Assembly: GCA_035517775.1 (NCBI GenBank)
Contig: DATIYF010000083.1
Coordinates: forward strand, 43,113-107,112
Direction of reading: 5' to 3'
Length of the DNA: 64,000 nt
Origin: DATIYF01 sp035517775
GTDB taxonomy: Bacteria; Acidobacteriota; Terriglobia; Terriglobales; Acidobacteriaceae
How positions within the stretch are numbered: position 1 is the first letter of the stretch; each line of letters begins with the position of its first letter. The notes below the pieces were generated by a model that was not told where the DNA came from, searched no databases, and saw nothing but the letters and a program-made list of their open reading frames with translations. Made by a program: the position numbers and the translations under genes. Positions 25,329 through 32,886 of this stretch are shown here, piece by piece.

Positions 25329-25642
25329 CAGGTTGCGGGGGTTACGCCTCAGGGCGCCAGTCCTGGGGTTTGGCCTTTTTCCACATCCCAGGGAGGCTAT
25401 TTAAGTGTATTTTTTTGCCTCTTTCCCATTTCCCTTTTGGTAAGATACTGCCCAGTCCTCCCCTGTATCCGCTGGGTAAGAGCTAGGTTTTGCTAGCCTT
25501 AGGGTTTGGCCTTATGCGTGCACCTTGCGGCACTGGAGGCTTGAGTTGCACACCCCGGCTATATCCCTAGGGGCACAAATGGGAACCGGGCTCAACCAGC
25601 GCCTTCGTCAAAAGCATTCGGCGAAGAGGAAACGCCGCTACC
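25329..25642 (+). other. Long structured leader before the TonB gene
   Basis: These 314 bases contain no convincing ORF. Downstream of a likely promoter at 25438-25446 lie about 190 bases with several potential stems: CCCAG/CTGGG, GCTAG/CTAGC, a TTGAG...CCCGG segment matched by CCGGGCTCAA, and, close to the start codon, AGCG...CCTTCG paired with CGAAG...CGCT. I compared it by eye with common riboswitches (cobalamin, c-di-GMP, TPP) and found no full match. It may be an RNA regulatory leader or just an AT/GC-mixed spacer. Confidence 0.4.
25438..25446 (+). promoter_or_regulatory. Extended -10 promoter candidate for tonB-M48
   Basis: TGGTAAGAT matches an extended -10 (TGn followed by TAAGAT). 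It lies 196 bases before the TonB start, so the transcript would carry a long leader. No good -35 is seen at 16-18 bases. Confidence 0.35.
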
Positions 25643-26686
25643 ATGTCCCAAGTTTTTGAGAATCACCTGTTTTCTTTGCTCCCAGAGAAGCGTGCTCCGT
25701 GGAAGGAATTTGTCTGCAGCATGGGCTTTGAGGCCGGGGCCTTAGTGTTATTGGCCTGGGTCGGGGTTTTGCATCCGGAGGTTTTGGTGCCTCCCGCCCA
25801 TAACTACCAGACGATCGCGCTGGTCACCACGCCGGCGCCAGTCAATCACCAGCCGGCGCCCATGCGGGTGGTCAAGCCCGCGCCCGTGCCGCAAGTGGAA
25901 GTCGTGCCGGAGACGGCGTTGCGGCTTCCGCCGGAGATTCACCGGAAGCCTGTGGCCAACGATCCGCCCTCCGCTCCCAAGCTGGAACTGGCGGATAACA
26001 AGATTCCGCAGATTCAGCCCAAGGCGCCGGCCATTCCGCGCGAACTGGTGAAGACCAATGTGTTTTCCACCGGCAGCTCAGCCACGCCCACCATGGCGGC
26101 GGCGCCGGAAAAAGTTCAGACCGGGGGCTTCGGAGACCCCAACGGTGTGCCGGCCAAGGATGGTCATGGCAAGCCGGTCAATATCGCCTCCCTGGGGTCG
26201 TTCGATCTGCCTTCGGGCCCGGGTTACGGCAACGGAACCGGCGGCGCCAAGGGCGTACGCGGGGTCGTCTCCAGCGCCGGCTTTGGCAACGGCACGGCCA
26301 CCGGCGACGGCAGCGGCCGCTCCAACGTCACTCGCGGCAACGTGCAGTCGGGCAGCTTCGGTACGGTAGAAGCAACCACGGCTTCGCAGCTCGCGGTCAA
26401 GCACGAAGTGACTGCCGAGGCCACGCCGGCAGAGATCATCTCCAAGCCTACTCCGGTGTACACCGAGGAAGCCCGCAAGCTGCGGGTGGAGGGCGAGGTG
26501 CTCTTGCAGGTGGTGTTTGAGGCCAATGGCCAGATCCGCGTGTTGCGGGTGGTTCAGGGTTTGGGCCACGGCCTGGATGAAGCAGCGATTCGAGCGGCGG
26601 AGCAGATTCACTTCAAGCCGGCCCAGCGAGACGGCCGGCCGACCGACTCCACTGCCGTGTTGCACATAGTGTTTCAGTTGGCGTAG
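25643..26686 (+). CDS. TonB family energy-transducing protein
   Basis: This 347-residue protein has the TonB layout: a short cytoplasmic N-terminus, one membrane helix (~residues 30-48, AGALVLLAWVGVLHP), and a long periplasmic linker rich in Pro, Ala and then Gly/Ser/Asn. The C-terminal TonB_C domain (~265-347) includes PVYTEEARKLRVEGEVLL, VVFEANGQIRVLRVVQGL and EAAIRAAEQIHFKPAQRDG. It should link the proton-motive force to outer-membrane receptors or, in this bacterial group, act as a general envelope protein; no ExbB/ExbD is present in the window. A GAGGA Shine-Dalgarno element precedes the ATG. It is 30 bases upstream of the M48 gene and likely cotranscribed. Confidence 0.85.
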   Translation: MSQVFENHLFSLLPEKRAPWKEFVCSMGFEAGALVLLAWVGVLHPEVLVPPAHNYQTIALVTTPAPVNHQPAPMRVVKPAPVPQVEVVPETALRLPPEIHRKPVANDPPSAPKLELADNKIPQIQPKAPAIPRELVKTNVFSTGSSATPTMAAAPEKVQTGGFGDPNGVPAKDGHGKPVNIASLGSFDLPSGPGYGNGTGGAKGVRGVVSSAGFGNGTATGDGSGRSNVTRGNVQSGSFGTVEATTASQLAVKHEVTAEATPAEIISKPTPVYTEEARKLRVEGEVLLQVVFEANGQIRVLRVVQGLGHGLDEAAIRAAEQIHFKPAQRDGRPTDSTAVLHIVFQLA

Positions 26687-26716
26687 TACAGTTTTTTTCA
26701 CAAGGAGTCTCCCCTG

Positions 26717-28417
26717 ATGCGCAATCTTACGGCTGTGCTGGTATTGGCATGCGCGTTCGCATTTCTCAGTCCCCGGGCTTTCAGTCAGGATAGCGCTACG
26801 GCGACCACGGCTTCGGCCCAGGTCGCCGTAACACCTTCTGCGCCGGTTTCCTTTGACCAGGTCATAGACCGGGTCATCCAGCGCGAGCGCTTCTTCAACC
26901 TCTCGATGCGCCGGCTTCATCCGCTGGTGGAAACCTACATTCAGAATCTCAAGGTGGACCGGGAACTGGGACCGCAAGCCGTCAGTGACCAGTATTTTCT
27001 GGGGCGGCTCGACATGTCGGGCGGCCTGGATGACAAAACTTTCATGGGCCAGCCCGGGTTCAGTCACCGCTTCATGTCCAAGCTCTCCGAGGTCTATTCC
27101 CTGAAGTTTTTGCCTCTGGGCTTCGCGCAGATGGTGCTGGTGGACCAGGATTTTGAGCGCAAGTATTACGACTTCGCCTATGTGCGCCGCGAGTTTCTTG
27201 GCGAAGTCCGCTGCATCGTGATTGATGTGCAGCCCAAGAAGCACGCCGGGGATGGAAGGTTCATCGGCCGCATCTGGGTAGAAGACCAGGACTACAACAT
27301 TGTCCGCTTCAACGGCACCTACACTTCGCGCGGGCACGACCGGGTGTATCTGCATTTCGACAGCTGGCGGCTGAACATGCGCCCCGGGGAGTGGCTGCCG
27401 GCCTACGTGTACAGCGAAGAGAGCGGCGACAAGGTCAAGATGGGCAAGAGCTTCCGCTTCCGCGCGCAGACCCGGCTGTGGGGCTACGATCTGCAGCGCC
27501 TGGGCAGCAGCGATTCATTTACGCAGATTCTGGTGGATTCCCCGCAGAGCGTGCAGGACCAGAGCCCGGCCTCGCAGGATGCTTCCCCGGTGGAAAGCGC
27601 CCGCCTGTGGGAGCGGGAGGCCGAAGACAATGCCCTCGATCGCCTGCAGCGGATTGGCCTGCTGGCGCCTGCGGGCGAGGTAGACAAAGTGCTGCAGACC
27701 GTCGTCAACAATCTGATCGTGACCAATAATTTGAACATCGAGCCCGAGGTACGGGTGCGGGTGCTGCTCACCACGCCGCTGGAATCGTTCACGGTTGGGC
27801 ACACGATTGTGATCAGCCGCGGTTTGCTCGATGTGCTGCCCGACGAGCCTTCGCTGGCCATGGTCCTGGCACACGAATTGGGGCATATCGCTCTGGGCCA
27901 GCCTTCTGACACCAGCCTAGCCTTCAACGACCGCCTCTTTTTCCCCGACGAAGACGCCTTTCAGGACATGGATTTCGGGCGCGATGCCGCCGACGAGGAA
28001 GCTGCGGACAAGGAAGCGCTGCAGCTGCTGGCCAATTCGCCGTATAAGGACAATCTGTCGAGCGCAGGCCTTTTCCTGAAAGCTTTGCAGGAGGCGGCGC
28101 CGGAGCTTAAGAACCTGATTCGGCCGCACCTGGGCAACGGGCTGGCACACGGAGAGTCCATCCGCATGTCGGCGCTGCTGAACGCCGCTCCCAAGCTGGA
28201 AGAACGCAAGCTGACCCAGCTCGCGGCCTTGCCCCTGGGCAGCCGAATCCGCATGGAGCCCTGGAGTGGGCGGATCGATCTCATCAAGACCAAGGCGGTT
28301 TCCCTGACTACGCCGGAAGAGAAGATGCCCTTCGGCCTTACGCCTTTTTTCCCCTACCTGACGCGGTACGGCAACCCGGGCGCGGAAAAAGTGGCACAGA
28401 CCGCCCCGGTGAAGTAG
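26717..28417 (+). CDS. Exported M48-family metallopeptidase with N-terminal accessory domain
   Basis: This 566-residue protein starts with a signal peptide (LTAVLVLACAFAFLSPRAFSQ). Residues ~40-285 form a separate beta-rich domain (FIGRIWVEDQDYNIVRFNG, VYLHFDSWRLNMRPGEWLP) that resembles lipoprotein-sorting/LolA-type envelope domains; this is a by-eye resemblance. Residues ~320-540 hold the M48 peptidase. The zinc motif HExxH appears in MVLAHELGHIALG and the third ligand Glu probably in DEEAADKEALQLL. AP-type periplasmic M48 enzymes process or degrade misassembled outer-membrane proteins. It follows tonB by 30 bases with an AAGGAG ribosome-binding site and ends before a clear terminator. Confidence 0.85.
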   Translation: MRNLTAVLVLACAFAFLSPRAFSQDSATATTASAQVAVTPSAPVSFDQVIDRVIQRERFFNLSMRRLHPLVETYIQNLKVDRELGPQAVSDQYFLGRLDMSGGLDDKTFMGQPGFSHRFMSKLSEVYSLKFLPLGFAQMVLVDQDFERKYYDFAYVRREFLGEVRCIVIDVQPKKHAGDGRFIGRIWVEDQDYNIVRFNGTYTSRGHDRVYLHFDSWRLNMRPGEWLPAYVYSEESGDKVKMGKSFRFRAQTRLWGYDLQRLGSSDSFTQILVDSPQSVQDQSPASQDASPVESARLWEREAEDNALDRLQRIGLLAPAGEVDKVLQTVVNNLIVTNNLNIEPEVRVRVLLTTPLESFTVGHTIVISRGLLDVLPDEPSLAMVLAHELGHIALGQPSDTSLAFNDRLFFPDEDAFQDMDFGRDAADEEAADKEALQLLANSPYKDNLSSAGLFLKALQEAAPELKNLIRPHLGNGLAHGESIRMSALLNAAPKLEERKLTQLAALPLGSRIRMEPWSGRIDLIKTKAVSLTTPEEKMPFGLTPFFPYLTRYGNPGAEKVAQTAPVK

Positions 28418-28442
28418 GAACTGGAATTTGACGGAATTGAGC

Positions 28443-28475
28443 GGGCCTGAGCGTGTTGCTCAGGCCTGTATTTTT
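28443..28475 (+). terminator. Rho-independent terminator after the M48 gene
   Basis: GGCCTGAGC (28444-28452) and GCTCAGGCC (28458-28466) form a perfect 9-bp stem with a GTGTT loop, followed by TGTATTTTT. It lies 26 bases after the M48 stop and ends the tonB-M48 unit. The opposite Flp pilin transcript could also end near it. Confidence 0.85.
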
Positions 28476-28577
28476 GGAGAACTCTGCGGACGCTACTTCA
28501 GGAAGATCCCATGAGCATGGGAATCGGATTCCAGGCGGCGATTTCTCCGAAGCGCGGCTGAAGCCGGAGATCAAGTG

Positions 28578-28766
28578 TTATTGCGAGATCGAACTTCCGA
28601 CCTCGGAAAACACGTTGTTGGCGTTGGAGCCGATCAAACGAACTGTGCCGACCACGATTACGAGAATCACCGCCAGCATGACGGCGTACTCGGCGATGTC
28701 CTGGCCACGCTCATCGCGCCACAGCTGTTGTAGGAACTGTGCCACTGAATTTCCCCCTCTTTGCAT
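28578..28766 (-). CDS. Flp/Fap-type pilin
   Basis: This 62-residue prepilin has a short charged leader, then the class IVb cleavage context, RDERGQDIAEYAVMLAVIL, with Gly before the mature residue and the conserved Glu at position +5 of the mature pilin (Q-D-I-A-E). A single hydrophobic helix follows (MLAVILVIVVGTVRLIG), with a Ser/Asn-rich tail. Flp pilins polymerise into Tad pili for adhesion. No tad, cpa or prepilin-peptidase gene is in the window, so it is an isolated pilin gene, as is common in Acidobacteria-like genomes. The start is the ATG at 28764-28766. Confidence 0.88.
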   Translation of the reverse strand: MQRGGNSVAQFLQQLWRDERGQDIAEYAVMLAVILVIVVGTVRLIGSNANNVFSEVGSSISQ

Positions 28767-28808
28767 TTAGCACTCCCCCACAAGCTGGCAAGAATCTGTG
28801 GAAACTAA

Positions 28809-28910
28809 CACGGAGGTGCTTAGACCTTCCGGCTCACTGGTTGTATCGTACAGTCGCTACTCCGCCCCTCCAATGGCTCCAGTGTGGATTTTAGTGGCAC
28901 GGAGGTGCCA
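28809..28910. promoter_or_regulatory. Repeated CACGGAGGTGC boxes upstream of the Flp pilin gene
   Basis: The 11-base sequence CACGGAGGTGC occurs at 28809-28819 and again at 28898-28908, exactly 89 bases apart in the same orientation. The second copy is embedded in a perfect inverted repeat TGGCAC-GGAG-GTGCCA (28895-28910). Both lie in the 198-base gap between the response regulator stop and the pilin start. They look like binding sites for a transcription factor, possibly the adjacent NarL-type regulator. This is inference. Confidence 0.45.
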
Positions 28911-28964
28911 TTCTGGTATTCCTTTGGTTTGCTCCGGAACGGCACCAGAAGTGTACGGTTTTGA

Positions 28965-29654
28965 TCACGCAATCGTCTTGAGAGGCAGGGACTGATTCAC
29001 CGCGAAGAGCGCCAGCTCCAGCCGGGTCGAGACCCCCAGCTTGTCGAAGATGTTGCTGAGATGGTGCTTGACCGTATCTTCACTGATCTTGAAATATTCG
29101 GCAATTTCCTTGTTGGCGTAACCGGCCACCACGGCAGAGACGATTTCCAGTTCGCGCGGCGTCAGGCCAAATTTCTTCTGCCGCGCTTCTTCGCCGGAGG
29201 ACTGCACCAGCATTCGGAGATACTGCACCAGGTTCGAAACACTCTCGCGCCCGACCCAGTATTCGCCCGACATTACGGTCTCGATGGCCTTGAGCAGCAG
29301 TTGCGTGGCCGAATCTTTCAGTACGACGCCACGGGCGCCGAGCTGCAGGGCTTCGACGATTTGATTCTTCTCGGCGGCCGCAGTCAGCAGAATCACCCGC
29401 ACCGGATGCGGACCGCTGTTGGTGCTCATTTCGCGCAGGGCCTCGAGCCCGGGATGCCGGGGCATGGCCAGATCCAGCAGCAGGATGTCGGGCTTGAGCT
29501 GGCGCGCCAGTTTCACGGCTTCGGCGCCATCGCAGGCTTCCCCGATCACGTTCAAGTGGGATTCGGCCTCCAGCAATCGCCTGAGCCCATCGCGAAAAAT
29601 CGGGTGGTCGTCGGCGATCACAATTCGGATTGGCATGGATCGCTTATTGTCCAT
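28965..29654 (-). CDS. NarL/FixJ-type LuxR-family response regulator
   Basis: This 229-residue protein has an N-terminal receiver domain: acidic pair IVIADDHPIFRDGLRRLL, phospho-Asp in KPDILLLDLAMPRHPGLEAL, Thr in VILLTAAAEKNQ and Lys in GVVLKDSA. The C-terminal LuxR HTH covers FGLTPRELEIVSAVVAGY, NKEIAEYFKISEDTVKHHL and NIFDKLGVSTRLE. Its first codons overlap the end of the upstream histidine kinase gene by 11 bases, so it is the kinase's cognate regulator. An internal ATG at 29636 (MPIRIVI) is an alternative start and would avoid the overlap. The next gene downstream is the Flp pilin, which may be a target. Confidence 0.88.
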   Translation of the reverse strand: MDNKRSMPIRIVIADDHPIFRDGLRRLLEAESHLNVIGEACDGAEAVKLARQLKPDILLLDLAMPRHPGLEALREMSTNSGPHPVRVILLTAAAEKNQIVEALQLGARGVVLKDSATQLLLKAIETVMSGEYWVGRESVSNLVQYLRMLVQSSGEEARQKKFGLTPRELEIVSAVVAGYANKEIAEYFKISEDTVKHHLSNIFDKLGVSTRLELALFAVNQSLPLKTIA

Positions 29655-31500
29655 AAGCAGCTTCCCGTTTCTGGGGAATATTGATTTCCAGGCGCGCTCC
29701 CCGGCCGGGATTTGATTCTATCGTGAGTTCGCCGGCAATTAAACGGACCCGTTCCTTAATCACAACGGGGCCTTTCCCCAGAGCGTCCAGTTCCGCCTGA
29801 GAGACGCGTCCGGTGAAGGGGAACCCGCTGCCATTGTCTTCGATGATCACGTTCCACATGCCCTCGTTGGCCCCCAGGCGGACCAGCGCCTGCTTGGCGC
29901 CGCTGTGCTTGCGCACGTTCACCAGGCCCTCCTGCACGATGCGGGCCAGCTCACGGCAGACCTGCTGTGGCATATCCAGTTCGTCGAGTTCGGATATGAA
30001 GCGGGCCGTGATTCCGGTCTCGCGCTGAAAGCGCTCCACCGTGTCACGCAACAAGGCCAGCAGCTTTTTGGAATCCACATCGAGCGATTTCATCTGCTGC
30101 ATGAGTTCGCGCAGCTTGAGGACCTCTTCCCGCAACAAGCCCTGGATGCGGCCGAGCTCCTCGCCCACTACGGCGGGATTGCTGGCCGAGCGGCGGCGCA
30201 GAACATCCACCTGCATCTCTACGGCGATCAGAGATTGCACCGCGCCATCGTGCAGCTCGCGGGCGAAGCGGGCACGCTCCAGGGCGCCGGCACGGCGGCG
30301 CAGCCGGCGCAGGAGATAGACGTTGTACACCGCCGGCCCCACCCGCCGGATCAGCTCCTGCAGGAAGTGCAGCTCCTCTTCGATCTCGCCGGAAAGGTTG
30401 GGGTCGAGCAGGAAAATGCGGCCCGCCCACTCCTGGCCGAAGACGAAGGATGCAATCAGCACGCTGCGGAATTCGTAGCGCTGGGCCAGGGCTGAAACGC
30501 AGCCGGTATCGAGGCTGCGTACCCGGGTGCCATCCTGATCCAGAGCAAGGTAGGTTTCCTGCCCCCGCCGGCCGCGGCGCAGGTAGCAAGTGTCAGCGGG
30601 GCAGTTGAAAAGATATATCTCACGGTCGGGAGGAGCGGCCTCCAGCCAGTGGAAGGCGGTGCGGGTGCCGCTCAGGGCCCTCACTTCGCCGACAAAAACG
30701 TGATGGCTGGCGCTTTCGAGTGAGGCGATCACCGCCTGGCGGGCGCCATACATAGCGAGCACATCGCCGAGAATATCCTGCAGCGTGCCCGTCATTCCGG
30801 CTTCCACGCGGGCCAGCCCCAGGGTGCGCGCGATCACCGATTTTTCCGCCCGCAGCTGTTTCTGCTGCCCGGCCAGATAGCCAAGCAGAAGTCCCAGCAC
30901 CACCAGGTAGATGGACCGCATGAACAGCGCCTTCGGCTCAAAGTCGGTGACGTTGACATGCAGGGCGGGCAAGCCGTGGCGGGCAAGCAGGCGATCGGCC
31001 CAGCCGAGGAAGCCCAGCTGAAAAGCCATGCTTTCGGCCCATAGCAGGGCCAGCGCGGCGACGGCCGTAGCCATGGTCTCCATCAGGCCCCAGCGGTATG
31101 CGGCGGCGGCCATGACGTATACGAAGAACAAAAAGAACGGGTTGCGGGCGCTGGCGGCAAAAGCCGAAATCAAGGCCGGCCAGACGATATCGGCGCAGTG
31201 CACCAGCAGCCTGAAGGCAAACGTGGACTGCTGCCGGAAGCGCAGCAGCAGCATGATAACGACGCCGTGAACAATATAGAAGCCGAGCAGACCATAGGCC
31301 CAGAGGGAGTAGCGAATCTCGCTCGGGTCCATCCAAATGGTGACCAGGGCCGAGATGGCCAGGGCAACGCGGGCCGTGGCCAGCCAGCGCTCGGTGCGGC
31401 GAATTTCTCCGGAGTCAGCCGGAGCCCGAAGCCGCCAAAGCAAGCGATGACGCAGCGCTGAAAATGCCAAGCGAAAGGACCACCTGTGCGAGGATGCCAC
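29644..31500 (-). CDS. NarL-type (HisKA_3) membrane histidine kinase
   Basis: This 618-residue sensor kinase starts with a GTG at 31498-31500. Residues ~40-215 carry about six hydrophobic segments, such as VALAISALVTIWM, LLGFYIVHGVVIMLLL, FFLFFVYVMAAAAYRW and SIYLVVLGLLLGYLAG. A cytoplasmic GAF-like region (~230-400) follows, including CPADTCYLRRGRRGQ. The HisKA_3 phosphorylation site is ERARFARELHDGAVQSLIAV (His ~425). The HATPase_c domain contains ELARIVQEGLVNVRKHSGA and NVIIEDNGSGFPF and ends near the C-terminus. It overlaps its response regulator gene, which fits a classical pair. The ligand is unknown; the membrane sensor domain is of MASE-like type. Confidence 0.88.
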   Translation of the reverse strand: MASSHRWSFRLAFSALRHRLLWRLRAPADSGEIRRTERWLATARVALAISALVTIWMDPSEIRYSLWAYGLLGFYIVHGVVIMLLLRFRQQSTFAFRLLVHCADIVWPALISAFAASARNPFFLFFVYVMAAAAYRWGLMETMATAVAALALLWAESMAFQLGFLGWADRLLARHGLPALHVNVTDFEPKALFMRSIYLVVLGLLLGYLAGQQKQLRAEKSVIARTLGLARVEAGMTGTLQDILGDVLAMYGARQAVIASLESASHHVFVGEVRALSGTRTAFHWLEAAPPDREIYLFNCPADTCYLRRGRRGQETYLALDQDGTRVRSLDTGCVSALAQRYEFRSVLIASFVFGQEWAGRIFLLDPNLSGEIEEELHFLQELIRRVGPAVYNVYLLRRLRRRAGALERARFARELHDGAVQSLIAVEMQVDVLRRRSASNPAVVGEELGRIQGLLREEVLKLRELMQQMKSLDVDSKKLLALLRDTVERFQRETGITARFISELDELDMPQQVCRELARIVQEGLVNVRKHSGAKQALVRLGANEGMWNVIIEDNGSGFPFTGRVSQAELDALGKGPVVIKERVRLIAGELTIESNPGRGARLEINIPQKREAAYGQ

Positions 31501-31558
31501 GGATAGTATTAATCCCGGAAGAGAAGAGCAAGCGAAAGTATCGGTGAAGTGGTTACGT

Positions 31559-32680
31559 TCAGGAGACAGCCGAAAGCTCCGTTGTGCGCTTGAGTTGCCC
31601 GCAGGCGGCGTAGATATCCAGGCCCCGGGGGCGGCGAATGAAGGCGGGAACGCCAGCCTCGGTGAGAATTCTCTGGAAGGCGAGCACTGGTTCGTGCTGA
31701 GGGGTGCAAAACTCGATTCCAGGCCCCGGGTTCAGGGCTATCAAGTTGACCTTGGCCCGCAGGCCGCGAATCAACTCCACCAGCTCGCGGGCATTTTCCG
31801 GTGAGTCGTTGACCCCGGAGAGCAGAACGTACTCGAAGGTGAGCTTCTCGCGGCTGCGCAAGGGAAAATCGCGCGCTGCAGCCATCAGCTTTTCCAGGTC
31901 CCATTTCCGATTGAGGGGCATGAGGCGCTGGCGCAGCGCGTCATTAGGGGCGTTCAGGGAAATGGCCAGCTTGGGGCGCACGCCTTCGAGCGCGAAATCG
32001 TAAATGCGCGGCACTATGCCGGCGGTGGAGACGGTCATGCGCGACTGGGGAATGCCTACGCCTTCCACCAGCAATTGAACCGCTTTGATGAAGTTGTCAT
32101 AGTTGAGAAACGGCTCGCCCATCCCCATGAAGACGAGATTGATGCGGTCCTGAGGCGGATCGACGTTCTGGTCCTTCAGAACTGCGCACACTTGGCCCAC
32201 GATTTCTCCGGCGGTCAGATTGCGTTTCACGCCCAGCAGTGCAGTCAGGCAAAACCGGCAATCCACGGCGCAGCCCACCTGGCTGGAGATGCAGATAGTG
32301 GCGCGGTCCCAGGCCGGGGCCGAGGTTTCAGTGTGATCGCCAGCCTCGCTGCCATCGCCGGCTTCACCGCCATCGCCATCCGGCATCCAGACCGTCTCGA
32401 CGCTTTCACCGTCCGCAAAAGCGATCAGGTAGCGAATGGTTCCATCCCGCGAAGTGAACATCTTTTCGATGCGGGGTAACCCGACTGGGGAGCTCTGGGC
32501 CAGGGCGCGCCGAAAATCCCCCGGCAGGGTCAGGATCTGCTCCGCCGACCCCACCCGCTGCCGGTAGAGAGCCTCAAATAGCTGCTGAGCACGATAAGGC
32601 GGCTGGCCGGCTCGCTCTACCAGGCTGGCCAATTCCCGCAGATCAAGGCCCAGGAGCGCGTGGGAGGCTTGAGGAGTCAT
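31559..32680 (-). CDS. rlmN: RlmN, 23S rRNA (adenine2503-C2)/tRNA methyltransferase
   Basis: This 373-residue radical SAM enzyme methylates C2 of A2503 in 23S rRNA and A37 in some tRNAs. The [4Fe-4S] motif CxxxCxxC appears in SQVGCAVDCRFCLTALLG. Other signatures are NLVFMGMGEPFLNYDN, VSTAGIVPRIYDFA, KLAISLNAPNDALRQRLMP and NLIALNPGPG. The mechanistic C-terminal Cys is in GLDIYAACGQL. The N-terminal wHTH-like region matches the family (FEALYRQRV). An extra acidic, Gly-rich stretch of about 20 residues (~100-120, GDGGEAGDGSEAGDH) interrupts the usual strand before the Fe-S loop and accounts for the slightly greater length. It is transcribed downstream of the divergent M16 gene start region. Confidence 0.93.
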   Translation of the reverse strand: MTPQASHALLGLDLRELASLVERAGQPPYRAQQLFEALYRQRVGSAEQILTLPGDFRRALAQSSPVGLPRIEKMFTSRDGTIRYLIAFADGESVETVWMPDGDGGEAGDGSEAGDHTETSAPAWDRATICISSQVGCAVDCRFCLTALLGVKRNLTAGEIVGQVCAVLKDQNVDPPQDRINLVFMGMGEPFLNYDNFIKAVQLLVEGVGIPQSRMTVSTAGIVPRIYDFALEGVRPKLAISLNAPNDALRQRLMPLNRKWDLEKLMAAARDFPLRSREKLTFEYVLLSGVNDSPENARELVELIRGLRAKVNLIALNPGPGIEFCTPQHEPVLAFQRILTEAGVPAFIRRPRGLDIYAACGQLKRTTELSAVS

Positions 32681-32886
32681 TCGCGTGGCTGGTTCATCCT
32701 AAGGTAATTTTAGAAGAAACAAGGCTGAGGGTAGGCCCGAAACCGGAGGTTCATTAGCAACTTATTGATTCTATTGCTGCAAACCCGACGCGCACGGGCC
32801 GCCACAGTGTGTAAGAATGGTGCTTGGCGATGCCGCCCCGCCAGCAGGCCAGCCGTTCCTCTCCCGGTCTGTGGGAAAGAGCCGCA

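Noticed and set aside
25560..25620. Possible cobalamin-riboswitch-like segment (AATGGGAACCGGG)
   Set aside because: The required B12-box and the conserved core downstream are missing; kept only as an unassigned structured leader.
28895..28910. TGGCACGGAGGTGCCA as a sigma-54 promoter
   Set aside because: The -24 half fits, but the -12 GC is not at the required distance on either strand. It is better read as a palindromic operator.
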